Positions 45,901 to 57,900 of a stretch of DNA of 64,000 nucleotides are shown here, piece by piece. The position numbers and the translations under genes were made by a program. Source of the stretch: Pleodorina starrii (taxonomy: Eukaryota; Chlorophyta; Chlorophyceae; Chlamydomonadales; Volvocaceae); the NCBI GenBank assembly GCA_030267565.1, contig BRXU01000014.1:2082001-2146000 (forward strand). Direction: 5' to 3'. The notes beneath the pieces were generated by a model that did not search any database, was not told the origin of the DNA, and saw only the letters and a list, made by a program, of their open reading frames with translations. Each line of letters begins with the position of its first letter. Positions within the stretch are counted from its first letter, which is position 1.

Positions 45901-48900
45901 CACCACGTTGACCAGGTCGTGGGTCAGCTGGTCGACAGTGGCCTGGGGGAGGAGCGGGGAGCGGCGGGAGGGGGGGTTGGGGTTGGGGTTGGGGTGGAGG
46001 GGGTGCTGGGGCGGGGGATGGTACTGAAATACACACACATACACATACACACACACGCAAACACGCACGCACGCACACATAACCGCCTTCGCCTCTGCCT
46101 CCGCTCGCCCAGGTGCCTCTCCCCTTCCTTCTCCCCCCCGTCCCCATCCCGAGTCCCAACCCGATACTCGCCCCTGCCTGCCTCCCCTCCCCCAACCTCC
46201 CCGAGCCTCCCACCCCATAGCCTCCCCGCCCCTCCCCGGCCCCTCCTGCCCAGCCCGCCCCCTCCCGCCTCACCTGCCACCGCACCCTCTCCCCTCCCGC
46301 CTCACCTGCCACCGCACCCTCTCCCCTCCCGCCTCACCTGCCACCGCACCCTCTCCCCTCCCGCCTCACCTGCCACCGCACCCTCTCCCCTCCCGCCTCA
46401 CCTGCCACCGCACCCTCTCCCCTCCCGCCTCACCTGCCACCGCACCCTCTCCCCTCCCAGCCCTCCGATCAGCTTGTCCGCCCGCTGCAGCTGCACCGTG
46501 CATCGCAGCACCTGCTGAGCCAGGGAGGCCTTCTTGGCGGTGGCCTCCTCGTAGTCAGCCTCCAGGGCAGCAATCTTGTCTTCAACGCCCTGAAGCTTGG
46601 CCTGCGGGGAGCGGGGAACGAACCGGGCGGTGGGCGGAGGGCGGTGGTGGAAAAAGGCCTAGCGGTAAACGAAGGGAACCAAGTTCCTGCGCGCGCCCCC
46701 TCCCTTGCAGCCTCTTCAACCGGCAATTTAGCCCTCAGAGCCGTCAGATACGGGACGCACGCACAACCCTTGCCCCCCCCCAGCGCAAGGCCTTCCTAAT
46801 CAACAGCACACAACCTGCACTTCCCGCACCCCACCCGCAACCCCCGACATAACACCCCCTCACATACACAGACACACAGACACACACACGCGCGGACCCC
46901 CCCACCCCCACACACGCGCCCGCGCGGACTCCCCCCCCCCCCTTTACACACCCCCACCTGCGCGCCCCTGAGCGCCTCCATGGTCGCGTCCAGCTGCTCC
47001 TGTGCCGCCGCCAGCGCCGCCCTCTTTGGCGCCACCGACAGCGCCACGTTGTGGTACACGTACATGGCCCTGGCCCACATGCAGATGGAGGTGCAAGCCT
47101 TGGACACCTTGCTGATGGCCTCGGGGGTGAAGTCCTCGCGCTGGGGGGGGGAGGGGGGAGGGAGGGAGGGGGGAGCAGGAGGGAGGGAGAGGGACGGGGG
47201 AGGGAAGGAGGGAGGGGATGGGAAAAGGAAAGGGAAGGAGGGTTTGACGGCGTGGGTTTAGGGGTTGGGGAGGCTCGGGGTTTAGGGTTTACGGGGCAGG
47301 GGATGGGGATGGGTTTATGGGGGATGCTCTCACCCGCGCAGCAGGATTCAACCCATGGCCTCAGCACACCCCGCGCCGCGCCGCGCCGCGCCGCGCATTC
47401 AGGGTTTGGTCATACCTGGATGTACGGCTCGATCTTCTTGATGACGTGGTCGGGGATGTTGTCCTTGTCGTACGTGAACAGGCTCTCCAGGAACTTGGTG
47501 GGGTCGTTGAGCAGCTTCTTGGCGGGCTCCCAGTAGTCGGGGATCTTGAAGGAGCAGGAGTCCAGGGAGGGAAACGAGAGTACGGCAATGAGTACGGCAA
47601 TGAGAACGAGGAACACGAAAAGTCGAAAAGCAGGGGCCCCGACCAGCTCCCGCAGTCCTCTCTACTTCCGTTGATCGCCCTGGCAGCTTCTCGCTTTGGA
47701 CTTTTATACCCCCAACCCAACCCAACCCCCTCACCCCCACACAACCCCACCACAACCCGCCCCCTTCCACAGCCCCCCTCCACCAACCCCACCCCCGACC
47801 CCCCCCCGCACCTTCTTGCCGACGTTTGCCGGGTCGTCCTTCATCTTTGGCTTCTCGTCAAACATGATACATGTGGCCTCCATGACGGTGCGCACACCCG
47901 CCGGCGGGTTCTGCAGCGACTTGACCTCCACAATGTCATTGCGGCTCAGGTTCTTGAGGCTCTCCAGGGCGCGCTCCAGGGCGGGCAGAGCCTCGTCCAG
48001 GTCGCGCTGGGCGTCCTCCGCGATCTGCTTGGCGCTGGCGGCCTGCGGAGGGAGGGGAGGGGAGCGGGAGGACAGGAGTTCAGCGGGTGCTCCCGCCTCC
48101 TACCCCGCGGTGGTCCCTATCTTCTCCAAACCCCATGCCCGTTTCCCCAGCCCCACCGTCGCCCCCGTTTCCCTCCCTCGTTCCCCCCTTGTCCTCCTCC
48201 TCCCCCACGCCCCACCTGCTCGTTCGCGTCCTTCTCCTGCTGCTCCACCACCTTCTTCGTCTCGTCCGCCTCCTTCTTGTCGTTTGTGATGACCACCATC
48301 ATGTCCTCCACCTCCTTGGCAGTGGCCGCCAACACCGGCTGCAGGTCCTGCAGCTCCTTCTGCATCACCTCCACCTGGGTGGCCGTGTTGAGCAGCTTCT
48401 GAAGACCCACCTCCAGCCGCCGCCGCTTCTCGCTGATCTCGCTGCGCTTCTCGCTCAGCAGCTTGATGAAGGTGGTCAGCAGCTCAAGGTAGGAGGTGGG
48501 GGTCACGTAGTTGTACCTGCGGGTGGGGGTGTGGGGGGGGGTATCCACGTATAGGCCGGAGCGGCGGGGGAGGGGGAAGGAGGGAGAGGGGGAGGGGTTT
48601 ATCCACGTATCCACAGTAGTAACGACAGGAGTAACGTAGTAAAAAAGTAACGAAGTACGCGGGGACCAAAGATGTCCAGCGAGTGACGGGGTTGAGCGGT
48701 GGATATACGTGTAGGATACGGTAGCAGGTGTGGCGTGATGACAGCGCCCCCGCCCCCGCCCCCGCTCCAAGCCGCCCAGCACGCCACTCCACTCCACCCA
48801 TCCCCCATACCCCCGTGGCCCCCCTCCCCGCCCCCCCGCGGGTTCCCGCACCTTCGCAGCTCATCGTAGAACTTCTTGCTCTTTCGCTCCACGCTCTGGT

Positions 48901-51900
48901 GCATGCCCACACAGCAGTCGACCACACCCTTCATGATGGAACCGCCGTCGTCGCCAAAGTCAATGTCTGTACAAGGGGGGGAGGGGGGAGGGGGGAGGGG
49001 GGAGAGGGGGTAATCCACGTGTAGGCCGGAGTCCGTGAACGGCGGCGGAGGGAGAGAGGAGGCAGGGGGAAGGAGGCAGGCGGGGCCGAACACCGGGAAG
49101 GGAGGGAGGGCCGTGTGGTGGTGGTGATGGTGGGGGTGATGGGGGTAGGGGGTAAAGGGGCCAGGACAGGCCGGCGTCCCTACCTTTTCCGCCCTCAAAG
49201 CCCCACACAATCTGACATCCGCCCACAGGCCCCCTCCCGTCGCCAACGCTTTTTACAACAACAGCAAGCCACCCCAGCAGCCCTCGCCCACCCACAACAC
49301 CCGCCGCTCAGCCACCACACCCAGCCACCCAGCCACCGCACCCACCACCCCACCCACCCACCCGTGTAGAATGACGTCGCGACGCTGCGCAGCGCCTCCT
49401 CCGGCCACTCGCGGAACCAGTCGATGGTGCAGCAGTTGACCAGCGAGGGGAACATGCGCAGGCGCTGGCGGAAGGCGTCGCCGATGGGGCTGAAGCACAG
49501 CACCAGGTGCAGGTAGGCGCGGCAGCGGTTGACAAAGGTGGTGGCGATGCTCATCTTGGTGACAGGCAGGCCGGCGGCGGTCATGATGGGGCGCATGGCG
49601 TTGGTGATGGCCTCCTGGTCGTCGTTGGCCCACAGGTTGGGGACCTGGGTGTGTGTTAAGGAGGGCGGGGGCAGAGGCGGGGGGATGAGGGGAGGGGAGG
49701 GAGGTAAGAAAGGAGAACCGCAGCAGAGTATCCGAATGAGGGGTAGGGCGAGGAGAGCAGAGGGAGAAAGGGGTATGAGGGGAGGGAGCAGAGGGGCTAC
49801 GTTCGCGGAGGTCCCCAGCCCTCACCGCGCCCTCTCGTCGGGTACTGCTCGCACCCCGGCGCACACACACGTGGGGAGGGGAGGGGAGGGGCCGCCCCGC
49901 CTGGTCGCCACCGGCCAACCTGCCGACCGCATCACATCACATCGCATCACATCGCATTGCATCGCATCACATCGCAGCGCACCTCTCCGCTGTTGAGTAT
50001 GTTGTTGATGTCCTCCAGAAAGTTCTCCTGCACGATCTGCGTGTCGGTGAACAGAAACACCGTCTCGCGGCCCTCCAGACCCGCCTTCTTCAGTACACGA
50101 CGCAGGTCGTCGCGCCACTCGTTGGCGCCGTACCTGCGCGCGCGCATGGTACGACAACATGTCATGGGACAGTACGAACGAATAAGCGAATGAGATGCCG
50201 TTGCGCGCGTGTGTGTGGCGGGGTGCGCGGGTGGGCGGGAGGGTTAAGTAGGACAACGCAACGCGCGCGCGCAAGAACGCCCAATGGGTCACGGCGTGGC
50301 AGGCCGGCGGGACTGCCGAGGAGATCTCACCCCTTCGAGATCTCGATCTGTACGACGTCGTACTCCTCCATGAAGGCCGCCAGCCGCGTGAGGCTCTGCC
50401 GGCCGCTGCCTCCCACCCCCAGCAGCAGAGCATTGCCCAGCGGCAGCCGGATCACACTGCGCGACAGGAAAGTAAAGCAAAGGAAAGTCAAGGAAAATAA
50501 AGGAAAGGAATGGATTAGAAAGGGTGTACCAGGTAGGAAAGGGGTGTAAGGATAAGATACCGTAGCTCCAGGACAGGGGGAACAGTCAAAGAGTTAAAAA
50601 AGGGTAGGTACCATAGCTTCAGGGACACGGCTACCGGACCCCACCCAAAAACCCACCCAAACCCCACCCACCCGCCCAACCACGCCATCCCCCCCCCCCC
50701 GTCCGCCCACCCAGACCCCAACCCCCCACCATCCCCACCCGCCCACCGTGTGATCCTGCTGACGTGCTCGATCGCGTCCAGGAACATGACCAGCTTCATG
50801 GGCGCTGACGACACCGAGTTGTAGTCCTCCAGGTACTCCTCCACCACCTTGACCAGCCGCGGGAGGTCGGTGATCTCGCCATAGATCCGGGGGTCGGCGC
50901 CTGCGGACGAGCGGGTGCGGATGAGCGGGTGCGGGTGCACGTTGTGGTGGGTAGCGAGGCCCCAGCGAGCGAGAACCGAGCGAGCGAGAGGCAGGGAGAG
51001 GATCGTTCAGTGATGACGATGATGATGATGATGGTGGTGGTTAAGTGGGTAGTGCGATGTGCTGCTACCCCGCACTCCGCTGCGCCAGACACACAGACTG
51101 TGCCACATCACGCACTCACACCCTCCTCTTTTTTCCTTGTCTCTCCCCTCCCGCCCTCCCCCTCTCTCACCTCTCCCCCTCCCTCTCACCCCTCCCCCCC
51201 CCCCCTCTCTCTCACCCGGCACCATGAAGTCCCCAAAGATGAGTCGCTCGCTGCTCACGATGTCCCCATAGCCGGCGTTGAAGTGCTGCCGCAGCAGCGT
51301 CTCCTGCTGGCTCCGGAACCAGCCGTGGTCGTCGTCGTTGATCAGACGGTCCTCGAACACGCGGGAACATTCGTGCAGCCACAGAGACAGAATCTGCATG
51401 CACGGGCCGCAGGGCGCAAAGGGAGCCGCGGGCGGGCGGGGGAAGGGGGGAGGGCCACGGGGGGTTGTGAACAGCGGGCGAAGTGGTGTGGAGTGAAGTG
51501 AAGCGAGTCAGGAGCGAGAAACCTCTGGACGGGTCGGGCTGCTGCGCGCACGTGATGTCCGTTGAGGACTCGTTTTCCGACATTCCGAGTCCCCGGCCAC
51601 AATCGCTGGCGGCGGCCTCTCCCCTCCCTCCCCTCCCCTTCCACACCCCCACAACACCCTCTCTTTCCACATCCCACATCCCGCGCCCCCCCCACCTCCA
51701 TGCCCCCACCCTCACGCGCCCCTTTGTCCCCCCCTCCTACCCCCCCACCCACCCCCCTACCTGCTTGTAGTCGTTTGTTGACTTTGGGTCCGCCCTCATG
51801 ACCCCCTGCACCACCTTTGACAGGTCCCTCAGGTTGAAGGTGTAGTGGGAGCGGGAGGGGGTGGGCAGCAGCTCCGCGCGGATGGCGTTGTAGAGGCGCA

Positions 51901-54900
51901 CCGTGGCGTCCACCAGCGGCTCGGTCATGGACTGGATCGTGTCGTTGAAGTACTTCCTGAGGGGGCAGTTGGGGGGGGCGGGGGGGGGGCGGGGGGGGGG
52001 GGCGGGGAGAGAGGGGGAGAAATTAAAACGGCCCGGGGCGAGGGAACGCAACGCAGTTACGGGGAGGGGGAGAGGGGTGTGGGGAGAGGGCGGAGAGGGG
52101 CGAGAGTAAGAGTATGACTGTCAGTCCGAAGCGGCAACACGCCGGCAAGACGTCAAACGTGGTAAGGGTGGGGGAGGAGTGAATGGGCGGGGGTGGAGGC
52201 GTGGAAAGAGAGAGCTGCGGGGGGGAGGGAGGCGCGGGAGGTTATGGAGAGGGAACCGAAGGGCGAAGACGTGGGCGGCAGTGGGGGAAGGGGGACGAGC
52301 CCCGGCCCCCCAGAACGGCCGCCACACCGCACCTGAAGAATGCTCCCAGGATGGTTGTGAAGATGCGGCCCACGGAGTTGTCGCTCATCTCGGTGAATGA
52401 GATGAAGTGGAAGTGGCGCAGCAGGCGGTTGGTGACGGGGTTGCGGCCGCCGCCGGGCGGACCCATGGCCGCAACGAACTGGGTGTCGACGATGGTGCGG
52501 AAGGGGCAGGGGGGCTTGCGCTCGTACCTGCGGACGAAACAAAGAGAGGGGGAGAGGCGCGAAGCGCGAGGGGCGCGCGGTGGGGTGGGGTTGGGTGGGG
52601 CGTGTTGGGTTGGGTGGGCGGGCGTGGGGTGGGTGTGTTGGCTGTTCGGGCCGGATAGAGCAGAGATGCCGGCGCACGACGCACGACGCAGCCCAGGCAG
52701 CCCAGCCAGCCAGCCAGCCCCGCCCCGCCCGGCCTTGCACCCACCATCCTCCGTGGTCCATCCACTGGCGCAGCAGCTCAATGGGCGGCTGCGCAAAGTA
52801 CTTTTCGCGCTGCGGCATGTTGAGGTCGTCCACGAACACCACGTAGCGCTTGCCGGCGGCGGGGCCGTACACGCCCTTGCGCCGCTTGTCCATCTTGGCG
52901 TCCAGGATGTCCTGCGGGGGGGAGGGGAGGGGGACCGGGGACCGGGGGCGGAGGGGCGGGGGTATGTGAGGTGCGGGGACCGGGGCGGGAACCGGGGCGG
53001 GAACCGGGGTGTGTGAGGTGCGGAGAGAGGAGCGAAGGGGTTCGGTGCATTAGGAATCGGGGGGCGGCGGCGAGCAGACGCGGTTGCGGGGTTCGAAACC
53101 ACAGGCCCGACTTAGAACTGATGTTGCCTGCCCCGCCCCTTGCCTGCTCCTTCCCCGCGCCTGCCCCTTCTCCATCCGCACCTGTGTCTGGTTGGCTGAT
53201 GTCCTGGCGGAGAACGTCATGAACAGCGGCTGCACCTCGGGCGGCATGTCGTTGAGCAGCTTGTTGGCCACGTTGAGGGTCTTGCCGGTACCCGTCTCAC
53301 CAACACACAGCACGTGGCGCTGGGCGGCGACCAGCCTGGGGGAGAAGAAAGCGAGGAGGGAGGGAGGGAGGGAAGAGGGAGGTAAACAAAAGAAGATACC
53401 GCAGCGAAGGGACGAAGAGCGAGGGAGGGGATGTTATCCACGGATAGTAGCTGGAACCCGCGAGGGGGAGGGAGGGCGGGAGGAGCGCAGGCCCACAACC
53501 AAGGCGGGTAAACCGAGGGGAAATGGGCGGGGGGGGGGGCCGACGCAGGTTTCGGCAAACTTGCGGCACCCTCCCCCTTCTCTCCGCCCACGAGCCCGCC
53601 CACGCCAGCCCCGTACTCTTTTCAAGTCTGGAAAAGAACACAACCCCACCACACCACGCCCGCACCGTCCCGCTCTCACTCACCTGTCCACCAAGTACGT
53701 GTAGCGCACGGTGTCGGCGGTCGGCACAATGATCTCCGCAAACGGCCGGTCGGGATCGCACTTGAACTCCGGCACCGTCGCCATCCAGCCCACCCAGCCA
53801 GGCGCGCCCGTATCCGTACAGCTGCCCGTAATGTCGTACACCCAGTCGTACACCGTGCCCGTGCCGGGCAGCATCGACCCCGCCGCCGCCAGCGGCGCCA
53901 GCGCCTCGCTCTCCGCGACCTGCCTCCGAAACCACTCGTCGAACACCGGCCGGCCGGCCTTGTCGCAGGAGGCGCCGATGCTCCAGATGACGGAGAAGAG
54001 CATGAGGGAGGGCAACATGGCGGCCTGCGCCGCGCGCTCCTCCGCCGTGGGCGGGTCCTGTCCCTCGCCGCGCTCAAAGGCCTTGAGCAGTGAGTCCATG
54101 AGGCCGAAGCAGGATGACACCAGGTTGTTGTTCACGGTGGCCACAGTCTCCTGCCACAGGGCCGAGAGGAGGGTGGAGGGAGGGACGGGGGTGGAGAAGG
54201 GACGGGTGGAGGAGGGACCGGGGGAAGGGGGGGGGGAAGGGACGGAAGTAAAGCAGTCCATGGCAAGTTGGGTCCGTCGGCGTCCAAAGCGACCCATGGG
54301 CCACTCGCTCCGGACTCGGTTCTCCTTCCCCCAGGCAGGCCAGGCGCAGGCGCACCAACACCCCCCTGATATATATGCACCGGTGCTATATCTGTGTCTG
54401 TGCCACAAAACCCTCCTAGCGGCCTGCCTCCACCCACTCCTCAGCCTGCCTGGTGTACCACGAGGCACGCCTGGGCCTTACCGCAGTTACCCCCCTGGGC
54501 CTTACGCCCTCACCTTTAGGCTGCGCCTCAGCACCCGCAGCCCCTCGGGCACCAGCCCATTGAATATGTCCGCCAGCAGCCTCCTGTGCTCCGCCACCCC
54601 GGGCGGCAGTCGCGCCAGCCAGCTGTCCAGCAGCGGCTCCAGACCCAGGGCGGAGGGCTCCATGTAGACCATGCCGCAGCGGGACACGGTGGCGGGGGAG
54701 GCCACGGCCAGGTCCTCCACCTGCGGGGGGAGAGGGAGGGAGGGAGGAGCGGGGGAGGGGGGGGCGGGGGGCGGGGAGGAGGGGGCGGTGAGGGCGGTGA
54801 GGAGAGGAGGGAGAGAGGGGTTATCCACGTATAGGCCGGGGCCCGTGAACGGTAACGTATCAGAAGAAGAGGAGAGAGGGAGGGAGAGAGGGGTGTGTGG

Positions 54901-57900
54901 AATGAGGCAGTGCGAGGGGAAGGGAGGGAGAGGGGAAGGGAACTAGGGAGGGGAGGGAGTGCAGGAAGGGGGGCGGGGGTGTAGGGTGTGGGGCGGCGGC
55001 GGCGGTGCAGCGAGGGGGCCGGAGCGCTCTCAGAAGCGCACCGCAGACACTGTTCCAGTTAGCTCCCGCCTCTCTCGCATTGCACCCCTGGGTACATATG
55101 AGCTCACCCGCACTAACTCCAGCCAGCCCCCGAGTCAAGGATCCTTTCCTCTCACCCCTCCCTCCTTCCTTCCCTCTCTCCCTCCCTCCCGCTCATCCCT
55201 CCCTCCCTCTCACCCCTCCCTCCCTTTCCTCCCTCCCTCCCCCTCGTCCCTCCCTCCCTTTCCTCCCTCCCTCCCCCTCACCCCTCCCTCACGCACCCAT
55301 CCCACCGCCCACCCACCACCCACCCACCCCACCCACCTCAAACATCATGGTCATGGACGCACTCAGCTGAATGATCTCGCCGCTGACCAGGCACAGCTTC
55401 TTGTTGTCGTCAAGCACCGTGTTCATGTTCTCGATCCACACCGCATCCACGGGGCCGTCGAACATGATCCACTTCTTGTCGGGCTTGGGGTCCTCGGAGC
55501 ACTCGCGCATGTAGCAGGCAAGCACGCCGTCCGTCCACTCGTGCGTGTTCTCGTCAAACTCGCCGTACAGCTGGCCCATGGTGATGGACTTGGGGTTGAG
55601 GGACACCACGCGCACGCGCTCGTACCTGCGGACGGGTAGGGGGAGGGTTTTAGGGTTTTAAACCCGCCTGGATCGGCTCAGTCTCGTGGACCCCCCCTCG
55701 CCCCTTTCCCCGCACCTCCCTCCGCCCCTCTCCCTCACAACCGCTCACTTGGGGTCGCCCGCCACCGCCAGTTTGGTCATCGCCTTTTGCAGCGATCGGT
55801 AGCAGCACGTCTTGCCGCCCATGGTGGGCCCCACCAGCATCAGGCCGTGTCGTACAATGGTCGTCTCGTACAGCTGGATCACCTTGGCCACGAACGGCTC
55901 CACGGCCTGAGGGGGGAGGGAGGGAGAGAAGGGGGGAGGCGAGGCGGGTGGGGATGGGAAGGGCCCAGGAGATCGAGGTCGTGGGTAGGCGGGGGGAGGA
56001 GGAGGGGCGTTGTGTGGGAGATGGAGGGAGTGCGGGGCTTGTGGGGAGCCCGCGGGGGAAGCCCGCGTGGCCAGGGGTGCTTAAGGTTTGGCCGTGCATG
56101 AGCCCAAATACGCACACACACACACACCCGCCACCGCCCAGCGCCCACCCCACCCCTCCCCCCATTTACCTGGATGCCCAGCTCCTTGCACGAGTCGTTG
56201 AGCGCAGACAGCAGGCTGGCGTAGTCCACCTGCGCGCGGGGAGGTTGCGCGGGGCGGGGGGAAGGGAGACGCGGAATGAGGCGATGTGGAGCGGGGGGGT
56301 GGGGGTCGGGAGGGGCTGCATCGGACGGGGTCTAAAGGGGCGAGAAGTTCGCATAGAACGGGTACCTGGGCCGTGCGGGGGAAGGTTGGTTGGTCGGTTG
56401 GAGTGGGCGTCTGCAGGAACTGACCGAGCCGCCCTCCCGTCCAGGCGCGCTGCGCTGCGCCGCACCACAACCCCACCTCCCAGCACTCCCCCTGCTCCCC
56501 TGCTCCAAGCACCATCCCTCACGAACCACGCATCACAACCCCACCGCCCCCACCACCTCGCAGCTCACCTCGGGCATCTTGACCCCCGGGAAGAGGTCCG
56601 TGATGATGCCGTTGAAGAGCGGCAGATCGTGAGACAGGAACTTGGGCACGTTGACGTCCCGCAGCGCGCGCAGCAGCAGAACTTCCTCGTTGTCATCGGG
56701 GAACTCGCGCTTCAGGTTGCCAGCGGCGGTGATCACCGACTTGACGGCGCGCATGCCTGCAGACAGAAGGGGGGGGGGGAAAGCGAGGGACGGCCGTCAG
56801 GTAAAGTTTGGAGGAGGCGTGCGCCGTGGCCCAACTCAAAAGCCCCGAGCCAACGCCCAGCGCGCGAAAACCCGCAAGGATTGCCAACCTTTGCCCCAAC
56901 CGAATCCAACATTAACCACCAACTACCAACGGAAAAGCCAAAGCCGAAAACTGACATCGCGGCCCGCCCGCCCCGCTCTGCTCATATGCATCATGCCAGC
57001 TCGCTCTCACCGGGTGGTCGTAGTGGTCCTGGCTGGACAGCTGTTCGGAGCACAGAGTTTACATGAAGCCGCGATCCACCAACCAACCTCAACCGCCAAC
57101 CGCCAACCACTCACCGTAGTCGTAGTGGTCCTGGCTGGACAGCTGTTCGGAGCACAGAGTTTACATCAAGCCGCGATCCACCAACCAACCTCAACCGCCA
57201 ACCGCCAACCACTCACCGTAGTCGTAGTGGTCCTGGCTGGACAGCTGCTCGGAGCAGAGCTTGAAGGTGGCCACCATCTTGCGCGCCAGGTCCTTGCCGG
57301 CGCGATAGCCGTAGGAGTAGAGGCAGATCTCGGCGATGAGTGCGTAGTCGGGCACCATCATGGCGCAGGGGCGGAACAGCGCCTTGAGGTTGTCGGGCAG
57401 CTCGGAGCGGCCTGTCTCGCAAAGTAAAGTTTAAACAAGGGGGAGGGAGGAGGGTTGCTGTTAAGGGTTTGGAAATGGGAAGGGGTGAAAGGGTTTGGAA
57501 AGAGGTTTCAGGGGTTCAAGGCGGAGCGGAACGGGAAAAAGGAGCAGGGCGAGGAAGGGACGTCTCAAGGGCTTGGGCAGGCTTGGGAAGGAGAAAGCTA
57601 AGGGGGGCGAGTGGATGAAGGAGTATTCAACGAAAATGGGTCAAATGTGTCAGATGGTTGCATATGATTGTGCAATGGTGAAAGACGATCTTCGCAGAGA
57701 CGCGACAGTTCTGGGCGGCGCGGGAGATCGCAAAAGTGCTGATGAAATTCAACCCATCTGAATGCCCCGCGCGCCATCCCTGCCGGCGGAATGTGGCTCG
57801 GCGGGACGTTCATCCAGAGCCGCGCGTCCGTGCCAGCGGCACGGCCACTGCGGCCATACGTTGCGCTCAGGCGCCGGGGCTTCGTATCTTCGTCTGGGTT

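Larger units (their letters stand above)
43409..45942 (-). other. Dynein AAA5 and strut exons
   Basis: Five exons: 45751-45942, 45221-45455, 44589-44812, 43951-44154 and 43409-43599. AAA5 is marked by [19 protein letters not shown] and [17 protein letters not shown]. The strut coiled coil is marked by [14 protein letters not shown] and [20 protein letters not shown]. The first exon listed ends in a GC donor (CTGCAG/GCGAGTGC), required by the frame. Confidence 0.95.
46434..48966 (-). other. Dynein stalk and microtubule-binding domain exons
   Basis: Six exons: 48852-48966, 48216-48516, 47812-48042, 47416-47544, 46958-47140 and 46434-46601. The first coiled-coil helix is [20 protein letters not shown] to [19 protein letters not shown]. 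The microtubule-binding tip spans [12 protein letters not shown] through [12 protein letters not shown] to [17 protein letters not shown]. The second helix is [14 protein letters not shown] to [16 protein letters not shown]. The 3' edge of exon 46434-46601 is the last copy of a 32-bp tandem array. Confidence 0.95.
51761..54150 (-). other. Dynein AAA3 exons
   Basis: Five exons: 53684-54150, 53182-53335, 52745-52911, 52333-52527 and 51761-51956. Walker A is [15 protein letters not shown] and Walker B is [29 protein letters not shown] follows. Both ATP-binding motifs look intact, as expected of a regulatory AAA3 site. Confidence 0.95.

Noticed and set aside
46269..46460. CRISPR-like regular repeat array
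   Set aside because: The units are directly adjacent with no unique spacers, contain a splice donor and lie in a eukaryotic intron. This is a tandem duplication.
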